48,474 nucleotides of DNA from Methanobacteriota archaeon. Lineage in GTDB: Archaea > Thermoplasmatota > Poseidoniia > Poseidoniales > Poseidoniaceae. Shown in pieces: positions 36,880 through 43,084 of this stretch. Each line of letters begins with the position of its first letter. Position 1 is the stretch's first letter. The notes under the pieces are model-generated. The model made no database searches and had not been told where the DNA came from. It was given only the letters and a program-made list of their open reading frames with translations. The stretch covers positions 1 through 48,474 of the forward strand of contig PAZU01000034.1 in the NCBI GenBank assembly GCA_002715725.1. Reading direction: 5' to 3'. Both the position numbers and the translations under genes were made by a program.

Positions 36880-37483
36880 AGCTGCTCTTGTTTCTATTGC
36901 AGCAGAATTCACTGGAAAATATTCTCCATTCCAATCTGTCCAGATATCTCCAGCTGGAGTGGATAATGGTGTCTTCGTTGCTTCTACAGACAAAGGTAAT
37001 ATTGCTTGCCTTGCTTATGACCCTGCTGGCAAAGCAGATGAGTCTGTTCAAATTATTCCTTCTAAAGAACTCGTAGCAGCCTGTAAGCCAATTAAAACTG
37101 CTGAAAGGGAAATACGTATTACAGACAATTCAGCCTTGGTTACGACCTATAGAAAGACCACTAACGAAGCTAAAGAATTATCTATTCAAAGAAGCCAAGT
37201 AGATTTTCCTGATCTACCAAAAGCAATTCGAGATTGTATTAATAGATGGACAGCCTTACCTGAAACATCTAAAACAGCTGGTCGATACGATCAACTCTAT
37301 TTACAAAAAGCAATCAAAGGTTTATCTGCTTTTGACTCTTCAATCGTTATGTCTGCATTTGATGGCGGACCCTTGAGACTTGAAACTGATGATAATAATG
37401 TCATTATCCTAGTGATGCCACAGGAAGCTAGACCTATTCCTAGCCTTCCTGATTGGATCTGTAAATATGCTCAAAAAGAATGA
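36866..37483 (+). CDS. possible sliding-clamp-like protein
   Basis: 205 aa from ATG 36866 (MLQLKAALVSIAAEFTGKYS); a TTG 24 nt earlier is possible. Beta-rich, with a C-terminal segment MSAFDGGPLRLETDDNNVI then ILVMPQ that resembles the last strand of bacterial DNA polymerase III beta clamps (lvMPm), and an upstream domain with VDNGVFVASTDKGNIACLAY. It is about half the length of a complete bacterial clamp. If real it would tether a phage or host polymerase. Ends in ATGA overlap with the zinc-ribbon regulator. Confidence 0.45.
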   Translation: MLQLKAALVSIAAEFTGKYSPFQSVQISPAGVDNGVFVASTDKGNIACLAYDPAGKADESVQIIPSKELVAACKPIKTAEREIRITDNSALVTTYRKTTNEAKELSIQRSQVDFPDLPKAIRDCINRWTALPETSKTAGRYDQLYLQKAIKGLSAFDSSIVMSAFDGGPLRLETDDNNVIILVMPQEARPIPSLPDWICKYAQKE

Positions 37484-37794
37484 GATGCCCTAAATGCAAT
37501 ATCCTCCAACTTAAAGGTAAAACATTTGTTACAGAAGTTAGAACCAAACAGCAAGGAACAATTACTAGAAGAACAAGACGCTGCTCCTGTGGTTACAAAT
37601 TTATAACCTATGAACAACTAGCAAAAGATAGTGACCGCAAGAGTGGAGGAGCACATAAAATTACCGATGCTCAGAAGAAAAGTATTGCCAAATCCAAGGA
37701 TTGGTACACCAACCAAGAACTTGCCGATTTGTTCTGCGTTCACGTCAGTACGATTCGAGATATTAAGAGAACAAATAGTTGCACCACGCTATAG
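37480..37794 (+). CDS. NrdR-type zinc ribbon fused to a helix-turn-helix
   Basis: 104 aa. The N-terminus MRCPKCNILQLKGKTFVT then TRRTRRCSCGYKFITYEQL matches the NrdR zinc ribbon (MRCP.C ... RRRR.C..CG.RF.TYE). The ATP-cone that follows in NrdR is missing; instead TNQELADLFCVHVSTIRDIK looks like a helix-turn-helix. The protein is probably a DNA-binding regulator. A 16-bp palindrome very like an NrdR box lies at its 3' end. Confidence 0.7.
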   Translation: MRCPKCNILQLKGKTFVTEVRTKQQGTITRRTRRCSCGYKFITYEQLAKDSDRKSGGAHKITDAQKKSIAKSKDWYTNQELADLFCVHVSTIRDIKRTNSCTTL

Positions 37795-37801
37795 ATAGCG
37801 T
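37786..37801. promoter_or_regulatory. 16-bp palindrome resembling an NrdR box
   Basis: ACGCTATAGATAGCGT, a 7-bp inverted repeat around AG, overlaps the stop codon of the zinc-ribbon gene and lies 31 nt upstream of the SSB start. NrdR boxes are ACAC-wATAT-TwG-TGT-like 16-mers; 12 of 16 positions agree, and the two replaced A/T pairs are replaced symmetrically by G/C. Confidence 0.5.
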
Positions 37802-37831
37802 TAAGTTGAGCTGCAACCTTCTATAAATAGT

Positions 37832-38521
37832 GTGAGCACTGCTACTTTCATAGTTAAATTAGCGTCTGCTCCTGTCCAAGAAGTTGTAAACCAGAAAGAA
37901 GTTTTACAAGCTTTCGCTGAAACTCCCACTCCTGAACCAGTCACAATTCAAATCACGGCTAACACAGGAACAAGTATTGCTGATCGCCTGAATTCTAAGA
38001 AACAAGGAGATCTTGTTATTATTTCTGGTTCTATCAACCTCGATGACAGTGGTAAGAACCTAATTATCAATCCTCATGTCCTTTGTGACGCTCATCCAGA
38101 TCAATTTCTAAATGAGATCAACATTGTTGGCAGGCTTGGAGGAGAACCCAAGCAAGCGGAAAAATCCTGCAGGAGATCCCTCGCAGAGAACAGGTACGGA
38201 GGGAAAGACCCTTCTACAGGTAAAGCTAAAGAGAACACCGATTGGTGGCTAATACGAGGCTATAAGTTCAATAGAACTAAGCTCGAAAAAGCACCTAAAG
38301 GTTCCTTAGTTTCTGTTTCGGGAACTGTTGTTACTCGTAAAAATAAGGACAATCAACCTTATATAGAAGTCACGATGAGAAAAATGACTTCTCATAAAAG
38401 AGGTAAGGGAGGAGCTGCTCCAGACCCTGCCGCGAATACCACAGCAGTCGGTTATGATCCTTCAGCTTTTGAAGGAGACTCTGACGATAGTGTTGACGAT
38501 CTACCTTCTAACTGGAATTAA
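37832..38521 (+). CDS. ssb: single-stranded DNA-binding protein
   Basis: 229 aa from GTG. NEINIVGRLGGEPK (about residues 89-102) is the start of the classical SSB OB-fold, followed by NTDWWLIRGYKFNRTKLEKA and GSLVSVSGTVVTRKNKDNQP. The C-terminus is acidic with a hydrophobic end (DSDDSVDDLPSNWN), the usual partner-docking tail. An N-terminal extension of about 85 residues is longer than normal and may contain a second small beta domain (DLVIISGSINLDDSGKN). Located in the replication cluster, 3 nt ahead of the next gene. Confidence 0.78.
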   Translation: MSTATFIVKLASAPVQEVVNQKEVLQAFAETPTPEPVTIQITANTGTSIADRLNSKKQGDLVIISGSINLDDSGKNLIINPHVLCDAHPDQFLNEINIVGRLGGEPKQAEKSCRRSLAENRYGGKDPSTGKAKENTDWWLIRGYKFNRTKLEKAPKGSLVSVSGTVVTRKNKDNQPYIEVTMRKMTSHKRGKGGAAPDPAANTTAVGYDPSAFEGDSDDSVDDLPSNWN

Positions 38522-38523
38522 TT

Positions 38524-39279
38524 ATGCCTAAATTCGAATTTCCAAAGAACTATAAGTTCTCTTCGGATGATTCTCCGAAACAAAAGAAAGAAGACGATCC
38601 TAGATTCTTCTACCCAGGACAATTAGCTGATAAAGAATCAGTCACATTACGTCCTTGTGGTGACTTTAATACAGGTCATATGATTCATGGCTTTAAATAT
38701 TTTGCCCATGAGACCCCAGGAGATGAAAGCTCTAAGAAAATAGTCAAACACTTCCCTACTTTTCCACCAAGTTACGAGGAAGATATTTGCTATAAATGGG
38801 GTCACGGCAAAGGCAAGAAGCTTAAAAACGAGAAAACTGGTGAAATGGAGGCAGCGGAAGACAAAGACTATCCGAAAGATTTCGTGGCGATGGTTGCCTG
38901 CTGCAAGGAGCGTAAAGGTATTGTTGTTGCCACTCTTGATAAGAAGTCAGTACGTGATGCTTGGGAAGCTGCATTATTAGATGAGGACTCTCAGGTATTG
39001 GACAGTGGGCTGCATAACTGGCAGCTAAAAATCACCAAGACAGGAGAAGGTTTAAATACTAGGTACGCAGCTGCAATTGCCTTTAAGAAACCTACCGCTA
39101 CTGAAGAAAAAGGATGGGCGGAAGTTAAAGACTCTATATGGCTACATTCGATCTACCACGGTGCAGATCCTTTTGATGGTCGTCCCGCTGATGCCAAGCC
39201 TGAAGGATTACCTCCAACGAGTAGGGATGAGCTAGGTCAAGATCACGAAACGACTTCTATGCCTTCGGACGGATGGTAA
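38524..39279 (+). CDS. hypothetical protein, possibly ssDNA-binding
   Basis: 251 aa (MPKFEFPKNYKFSSDDSPKQ...). Cys/His residues are present but scattered (RPCGDFNTGHMIHGFKYFAH; MVACCKERKG). A lysine-rich segment (GHGKGKKLKNEKTGEM) and an acidic C-terminus (ELGQDHETTSMPSDGW) would fit a gp32- or gp2.5-like protein next to SSB, but no signature proves it. It overlaps a 34-aa membrane micropeptide ORF by 7 nt. Confidence 0.55.
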   Translation: MPKFEFPKNYKFSSDDSPKQKKEDDPRFFYPGQLADKESVTLRPCGDFNTGHMIHGFKYFAHETPGDESSKKIVKHFPTFPPSYEEDICYKWGHGKGKKLKNEKTGEMEAAEDKDYPKDFVAMVACCKERKGIVVATLDKKSVRDAWEAALLDEDSQVLDSGLHNWQLKITKTGEGLNTRYAAAIAFKKPTATEEKGWAEVKDSIWLHSIYHGADPFDGRPADAKPEGLPPTSRDELGQDHETTSMPSDGW

Positions 39280-39377
39280 TTCTTATAAATGTGGTCGGGT
39301 TAGTTCTCTGTCTAATGCTTGCTTATTACTGCTGGAAGCTAATCTCCGACCATTCCCATCCTAATCATCCTCGTTAG
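39273..39377 (+). CDS. 34-aa single-pass membrane micropeptide
   Basis: 34 aa, ATG 39273-39275, TAG 39375-39377 directly abutting the next ATG. MVILINVVGLVLCLMLAYYC is one uninterrupted transmembrane segment, followed by a His/Pro-rich polar tail (SDHSHPNHPR). The overlap with the upstream stop and the abutting downstream start support coupled translation. Its length and form resemble small photosystem/cytochrome subunits and small phage membrane proteins; the role is unknown. Confidence 0.5.
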   Translation: MVILINVVGLVLCLMLAYYCWKLISDHSHPNHPR

Positions 39378-39581
39378 ATGTCATACTCTCCTGTCACAGA
39401 AGGGCTCAAAAGAGCTTCCACTAAAGACGACGTCAAGGACTTAATTAGTTCCTACGGCTACCCTGCTGTTAATGACGCATGGAAGGATCTTTCTCCTGCT
39501 GACAGGGGAGCTCTATCTTTGCTGAGATCTTTCGAAGGATCTACTATTATCCGTGATTTTGATGACGACCTCACCATCTAG
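39378..39581 (+). CDS. hypothetical protein
   Basis: 67 aa (MSYSPVTEGLKRASTKDDVK...), helical and acidic at the end (IIRDFDDDLTI). It overlaps the next gene by 20 nt. Unrecognised. Confidence 0.6.
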   Translation: MSYSPVTEGLKRASTKDDVKDLISSYGYPAVNDAWKDLSPADRGALSLLRSFEGSTIIRDFDDDLTI

Positions 39582-39960
39582 ACCTGAAGCCGTAGTAGAA
39601 GAGCTTAAGGCTCTCAACACGAAGATTGATAAACTGCTCAAGCTTCAAACAGAACAACTCTATGTTCTTAATGGCTTCACTTCTGGTGGATCATCATTTA
39701 ATGGATATGTAACAGATCCAATGACTACTGCTTATCTAAGCGTCTTAGGACCAGTATTAGCAGTTCGATTAAATAATCAAAACATCGATTTAACTGAGCT
39801 GATGAAAGGTTCGATCATGTTATCGAATCAAGTATTAGAAGAACTAAATGCTTACCGCAGCGAACAAGGAGGGAAAGATTTAGTTAAAAAGAGTTTGGAA
39901 TTTATGGAATGGATGGCTGACGATAAAGATAAAGATTCTGGGCAGCCAGAGGACGCATGA
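39562..39960 (+). CDS. hypothetical helical protein
   Basis: 132 aa from ATG 39562 (MTTSPSRPEAVVEELKALNT); a GTG 9 nt upstream is possible. An N-terminal coiled-coil segment (VVEELKALNTKIDKLLKLQT) and a Gly/Ser-rich turn precede further helices, with an acidic end. Unrecognised. Confidence 0.6.
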   Translation: MTTSPSRPEAVVEELKALNTKIDKLLKLQTEQLYVLNGFTSGGSSFNGYVTDPMTTAYLSVLGPVLAVRLNNQNIDLTELMKGSIMLSNQVLEELNAYRSEQGGKDLVKKSLEFMEWMADDKDKDSGQPEDA

Positions 39961-40168
39961 CCTCATTAAACGTTCTCCCGAGTTGCAGAGAAGATGCCTT
40001 TCGGATCAAAGACATCAGTCATTTCTCTGTCCTGCATGGTTAATTACTCAAAGGGTCTCATCGAAGACTTGCGGTGATCCAAGGCCAGTTTCTCCTTGAA
40101 GGCTGCAAGCAAGAACAAGGCATAAGTCGATTCAAACAACTGCAATTGTTGAATTCCCAGAAGTAAAT
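39961..40168 (+). other. gap with short overlapping micro-ORFs only
   Basis: No convincing gene. Three micro-ORFs of 27 to 30 codons follow one another: ATG at 39957, ATG at 39994 and GTG at 40074, the last two joined by a GTGA overlap. They may be fragments of a decayed gene or true micropeptides. A near match to the leftward dyad core (TTGTTGAATT) occurs at 40145-40154. Confidence 0.3.
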
Positions 40169-40211
40169 CGATCTCTTGTTTAGGACTGGCAAGAGGTCGG
40201 TTTTCTTTTTT
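40169..40211 (+). terminator. intrinsic terminator
   Basis: CGATCTCTTG (40169-40178) pairs with CAAGAGGTCG (40190-40199) around an 11-nt loop, followed by TTTTCTTTTTT. Ends the 36.6-40.2 kb transcript. Confidence 0.85.
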
Positions 40212-40244
40212 CACTAAAATTAAAGTATAAGTATTAAGTGTTTC

Positions 40245-40898
40245 ATGGCGTTCGCATTAACTGAAAAGGATTTAGCTAAAGGTCTTTTAGATAAGGAAGC
40301 AACTGGTCTTATTGAACAGCATATGTATAACCCTCGTGAACAGGAAAGAATAGATAGAGGAGACACTATTGAAGAAGGTCTAGGAGAACCAGTAGGAGAT
40401 CAAGCATTGAACCTTGGCGATCTTTGGAATAAATTGACAAATAAAGCCAAAGAAAACGAAAGACTAAGGCAAGAATACCGAGAAGAAAATCCTGGTGGTT
40501 ATCCAGGTATACCTTACGATCAAAAACTAAAACAAGATCAAGAAAATCTATACCCAGGACTAAGAGGAGAACCTCAGGAAAATCTATACCGAGAACTAAG
40601 AGGAGAACCTCAGGAATTTTCTAAGAAGGATGTCAACAAAAAAGTTGCAGAAGTAGTTGGACAAACTGCTCAGAAAATAGTTGAAGACAATCCAGGATTA
40701 GCTGGACTAGAGAATGACTATATAGCTGATGGAACCAATGGGAGAATGGCTCAACAAGTTTTTGAAAGACCTGATGCAGATAGAAGTATATCTGATGAAG
40801 AATTTATCGACCTTTTAAAACGTCTAGGAGTTGATAGTTCTCCTTGGGAAAACGATACTCCAAGTTGGGCTACAGATGGCAGAACATGGGAGACTTAA
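40245..40898 (+). CDS. hypothetical acidic protein with a 12-residue tandem repeat
   Basis: 217 aa, Glu/Asp/Arg/Asn-rich, probably mostly disordered in the centre. Residues about 100-123 contain two copies of E-N-L-Y-x-x-L-R-G-E-P-Q. An Ile/Val/Ala helix follows (VNKKVAEVVGQTAQKIVEDN). It starts a new transcript after the terminator. Unrecognised. Confidence 0.6.
   Translation: MAFALTEKDLAKGLLDKEATGLIEQHMYNPREQERIDRGDTIEEGLGEPVGDQALNLGDLWNKLTNKAKENERLRQEYREENPGGYPGIPYDQKLKQDQENLYPGLRGEPQENLYRELRGEPQEFSKKDVNKKVAEVVGQTAQKIVEDNPGLAGLENDYIADGTNGRMAQQVFERPDADRSISDEEFIDLLKRLGVDSSPWENDTPSWATDGRTWET
40542..40613 (+). repeat. 36-bp tandem duplication inside a gene
   Basis: Two adjacent 36-bp units (40542-40577 and 40578-40613) differ at only three positions and encode the 12-residue repeat. 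Recent in-frame duplication. Confidence 0.85.
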
Positions 40899-40954
40899 TT
40901 AAGTATTAATATCTGCAAATTGTCAAATAATTGTTAAATTAAACTAACAGCTAA

Positions 40955-41791
40955 TTGTCTATGAGTGGTCCCACCCGATATGACATTGACGGGGAGAGAC
41001 ATTATGCGACGGACGTCGAAGGAAAAGCATACCCATCTGTGACCACCATTCTCGGTAAGACAGCCTCCGAGAAATCAAAGAATATGCTACGAAATTGGAA
41101 TGTAAAAAATCCAGGGGGACTGGAAGCTGCAGCTGCACGAGGTAGTGCAGTACATAAAGCGTGTGAAGACTACATCCGAGGAATACCTGTAGAGATTGAC
41201 GAGCAATATTTACCATTTTGGGAAGGATTGTCTCAACATTTAGATCGCTATGATCACTTCATTTGGTCAGAAAAACCATTAGATCCTAAATGGAAATTCA
41301 CAACTGGTAGTGACGGCATCTCTCGAGTCTGGAGTCACAAGTATCAATTCTGTGGCTGCCCAGACTTCATAGGCGTAAGGAACGGAGTCATGATCCTAGG
41401 AGATTTCAAGACTTCCAATCAACCTTACTGTCGATATTTTCCAGACAAAGATAACCGTCAGAATTTCACGGGCTGGAGTAAATTCACTAAATGCTCTATG
41501 CAATTAGGAGCCTACTCATTAGCTATCAAAGAGACATTAGATCTCGATATTGATGCAGCCCAGATAGTTGTTTCAACTCCTAAGACTAATCAAAGTTTCC
41601 TCCTCAGAGGAGACGAGCTTCAAAGATTCCAGAAGAAATGGCTGCAAAAAGTACGTCGATATTGGGAGATGAAGGAGGAGGAACGACTAGCTAAAAAGAT
41701 CTTAAAAGATGCTCGGGATGATTTGGCCAGTAGTCAGATAAGCTCCGAGAAGAGCAACAAAACCGATCATTGCCCAGCGACCGTTAGCTAA
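40955..41791 (+). CDS. PD-(D/E)XK exonuclease, RecB/Cas4-like
   Basis: 278 aa. Nuclease motifs are visible: AARGSAVHKACEDYI (His motif, about residues 60-74), GCPDFIGVRNGVMILGDFKT with the catalytic D...DxK, and MQLGAYSLAIKE (QxxxY motif). N-terminal KAYPSVTTILGKT is typical of phage members. Such enzymes resect or process DNA ends in phage recombination and replication. Its last 90 nt overlap the convergent hli gene. Confidence 0.82.
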   Translation: MSMSGPTRYDIDGERHYATDVEGKAYPSVTTILGKTASEKSKNMLRNWNVKNPGGLEAAAARGSAVHKACEDYIRGIPVEIDEQYLPFWEGLSQHLDRYDHFIWSEKPLDPKWKFTTGSDGISRVWSHKYQFCGCPDFIGVRNGVMILGDFKTSNQPYCRYFPDKDNRQNFTGWSKFTKCSMQLGAYSLAIKETLDLDIDAAQIVVSTPKTNQSFLLRGDELQRFQKKWLQKVRRYWEMKEEERLAKKILKDARDDLASSQISSEKSNKTDHCPATVS

Positions 41792-41899
41792 TTCAGCTTC
41801 TGCAATGTAACCTTTATAGTCTTCCATAACTTGAGGTTGAGTTTCTTTAGCAAAAATGTTTTGCTTGCCGTATTCAGTTGTAACAGAAGAAGAAGTCAT
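41702..41899 (-). CDS. hli: high-light-inducible protein
   Basis: 65 aa from ATG 41899-41897 (MTSSSVTTEYGKQNIFAKET); a longer frame is rejected because it reads into the other hli gene. The single membrane helix carries the chlorophyll-binding motif AELANGRWAMIGF (ExxNGRxAMxGF) and ends TTGQIIPSIF. Hli proteins bind pigment and protect photosystem II. The start overlaps the stop of the upstream hli by one base (TAATG), and the last 90 nt overlap the convergent nuclease gene. Confidence 0.92.
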   Translation of the reverse strand: MTSSSVTTEYGKQNIFAKETQPQVMEDYKGYIAEAELANGRWAMIGFVALLGAYLTTGQIIPSIF

Positions 41900-42006
41900 T
41901 AAAAAATACCAGGGATAAGCTGTCCTGTAGTTGCATATGCTCCGATGCCTGCAACGACTCCAAGCATTGCCATCCAACCATTAAATTTCTCTGCTTCAGG
42001 TGTCAT
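41899..42006 (-). CDS. hli: minimal high-light-inducible protein, tandem copy
   Basis: 35 aa, ATG 42006-42004, stop TAA 41901-41899. It consists of little more than the helix: MTPEAEKFNGWMAMLGVVAG, then GAYATTGQLIPGIF. The Glu-x-x-Asn-Gly core is kept, but the Arg that normally follows (NGR) is Trp. It precedes the longer hli with a TAATG overlap. A TATAAT -10-like box lies about 30 nt upstream on the minus strand (42034-42039). Confidence 0.8.
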   Translation of the reverse strand: MTPEAEKFNGWMAMLGVVAGIGAYATTGQLIPGIF

Positions 42007-42096
42007 GCTTTGTAAAGAATTGTTAACTTCTTAATTATATATTCCATTTTTATGCTTTTTACTCGTCTATGTAGTAAAAACACCCATCCCTGACAC

Positions 42097-42127
42097 AGTA
42101 TTTCTTATGTCGCTAGTAAGAAATACT
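42097..42127. repeat. perfect 11-bp inverted repeat between hli and the next gene
   Basis: AGTATTTCTTA (42097-42107) / TAAGAAATACT (42117-42127) with a 9-nt loop and no T-run. It follows the stop of the 42133-42747 gene on the minus strand and precedes the hli promoter; it may be a terminator, operator or RNA-stability hairpin. Confidence 0.55.
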
Positions 42128-42132
42128 TATAC

Positions 42133-42747
42133 CTAACAATCGTGATACCACTCAGCCACTGATTCTCCTATCTGTCCACCTTTTTTAGCACCGAAAGTAG
42201 TACTCCAAGCAGAGGCAACCCACCCAATGATAGGAATGGTAGAGACAGAAGGAGCCACGTAAGTAGATGCGGCTGCGGCTCCAATGGCTGCTCCTGTTCC
42301 TTGCCCTGCTCCAGCTTTCTTAAGGCAAGCGATCTGCTCTTCAGTAAGTTTTCCATCTGAAGGAAGTTTGCTTTTGTCTTGAAAGATTCCCGGTCCCATA
42401 AGATGTTGCTTACCCTCCATTGTGTACTGCTCATATTCAGTAACGGTTCTATCTGCTGTGCTGCCAAATATTCCTTTCTTGCCAGGTATAACTAATTCCT
42501 TCTTCATCTCCATTACCCTTGGATCATTCATTCGATGGGTAATACTGTATCCATCCTTGCTAGCGTCAATCGTGTATTGACTATAAGGACTTGTTGGTAA
42601 ATTAAACTTAGGTAAACCTGCTTCCTTATTTGCTAGAAGACCTATCATCCAAAAATGAGACAAACCAAGGACTCCTCCTAATCCAATCCCTATATATTTT
42701 CCGATTGAAGAGCCAGTCAATTTTACAGATTCCACAACATTAAACAC
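42133..42747 (-). CDS. membrane protein
   Basis: 204 aa. An N-terminal hydrophobic helix (IGIGLGGVLGLSHFWMIGLL, about residues 19-38), then a polar beta-rich middle (YSQYTIDASKDGYSITHRMN), and a Gly/Ala-rich hydrophobic C-terminal part (TGAAIGAAAASTYVAP; IPIIGWVASAWSTT). Two membrane segments with a soluble domain between. Just upstream (in transcription) of the hli pair. Function unknown. Confidence 0.7.
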   Translation of the reverse strand: MFNVVESVKLTGSSIGKYIGIGLGGVLGLSHFWMIGLLANKEAGLPKFNLPTSPYSQYTIDASKDGYSITHRMNDPRVMEMKKELVIPGKKGIFGSTADRTVTEYEQYTMEGKQHLMGPGIFQDKSKLPSDGKLTEEQIACLKKAGAGQGTGAAIGAAAASTYVAPSVSTIPIIGWVASAWSTTFGAKKGGQIGESVAEWYHDC

Positions 42748-42825
42748 TACTTTAAATCGATTTTAGAATAAGTAAACAATTATGATCCCCTTTTACATGA
42801 AAAATACGTTCAAGGCATCTGATTA

Positions 42826-43035
42826 ATGACTAATCGTCTTGACGATAAAGATGAATTTCGTTTAGCCCTAGAGTTGAATGCAGAAGCAATGCGAATATTA
42901 AAAACTAGTCTTATAGAATACATGGCTGCTCACGATTTCAATCTTCCTAGCAAAAAGAAGGAAGGAGAAATGGTGTTCTTCATGAAAGAAGTTCTAGACA
43001 AAATGCTTCTAGAGCATGCCCTGTATCAAAGTTAA
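42826..43035 (+). CDS. hypothetical helical protein
   Basis: 69 aa (MTNRLDDKDEFRLALELNAE...), fully helical and acidic/basic mixed. It lies between the divergent membrane-protein gene and the primase-helicase, 49 nt upstream of the latter, and may be co-transcribed with it. Unrecognised. Confidence 0.6.
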   Translation: MTNRLDDKDEFRLALELNAEAMRILKTSLIEYMAAHDFNLPSKKKEGEMVFFMKEVLDKMLLEHALYQS

Positions 43036-43084
43036 CCTTGCACTTTTATCTGGATTTGTTAATTTAGTTTCCTAAGAGAAAAAT

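Noticed and set aside
40141-40160. Near match to the leftward dyad (TTGTTGAATT with TGCA shifted by one)
   Set aside because: Arms do not pair, spacing differs and no leftward start codon follows; probably chance.
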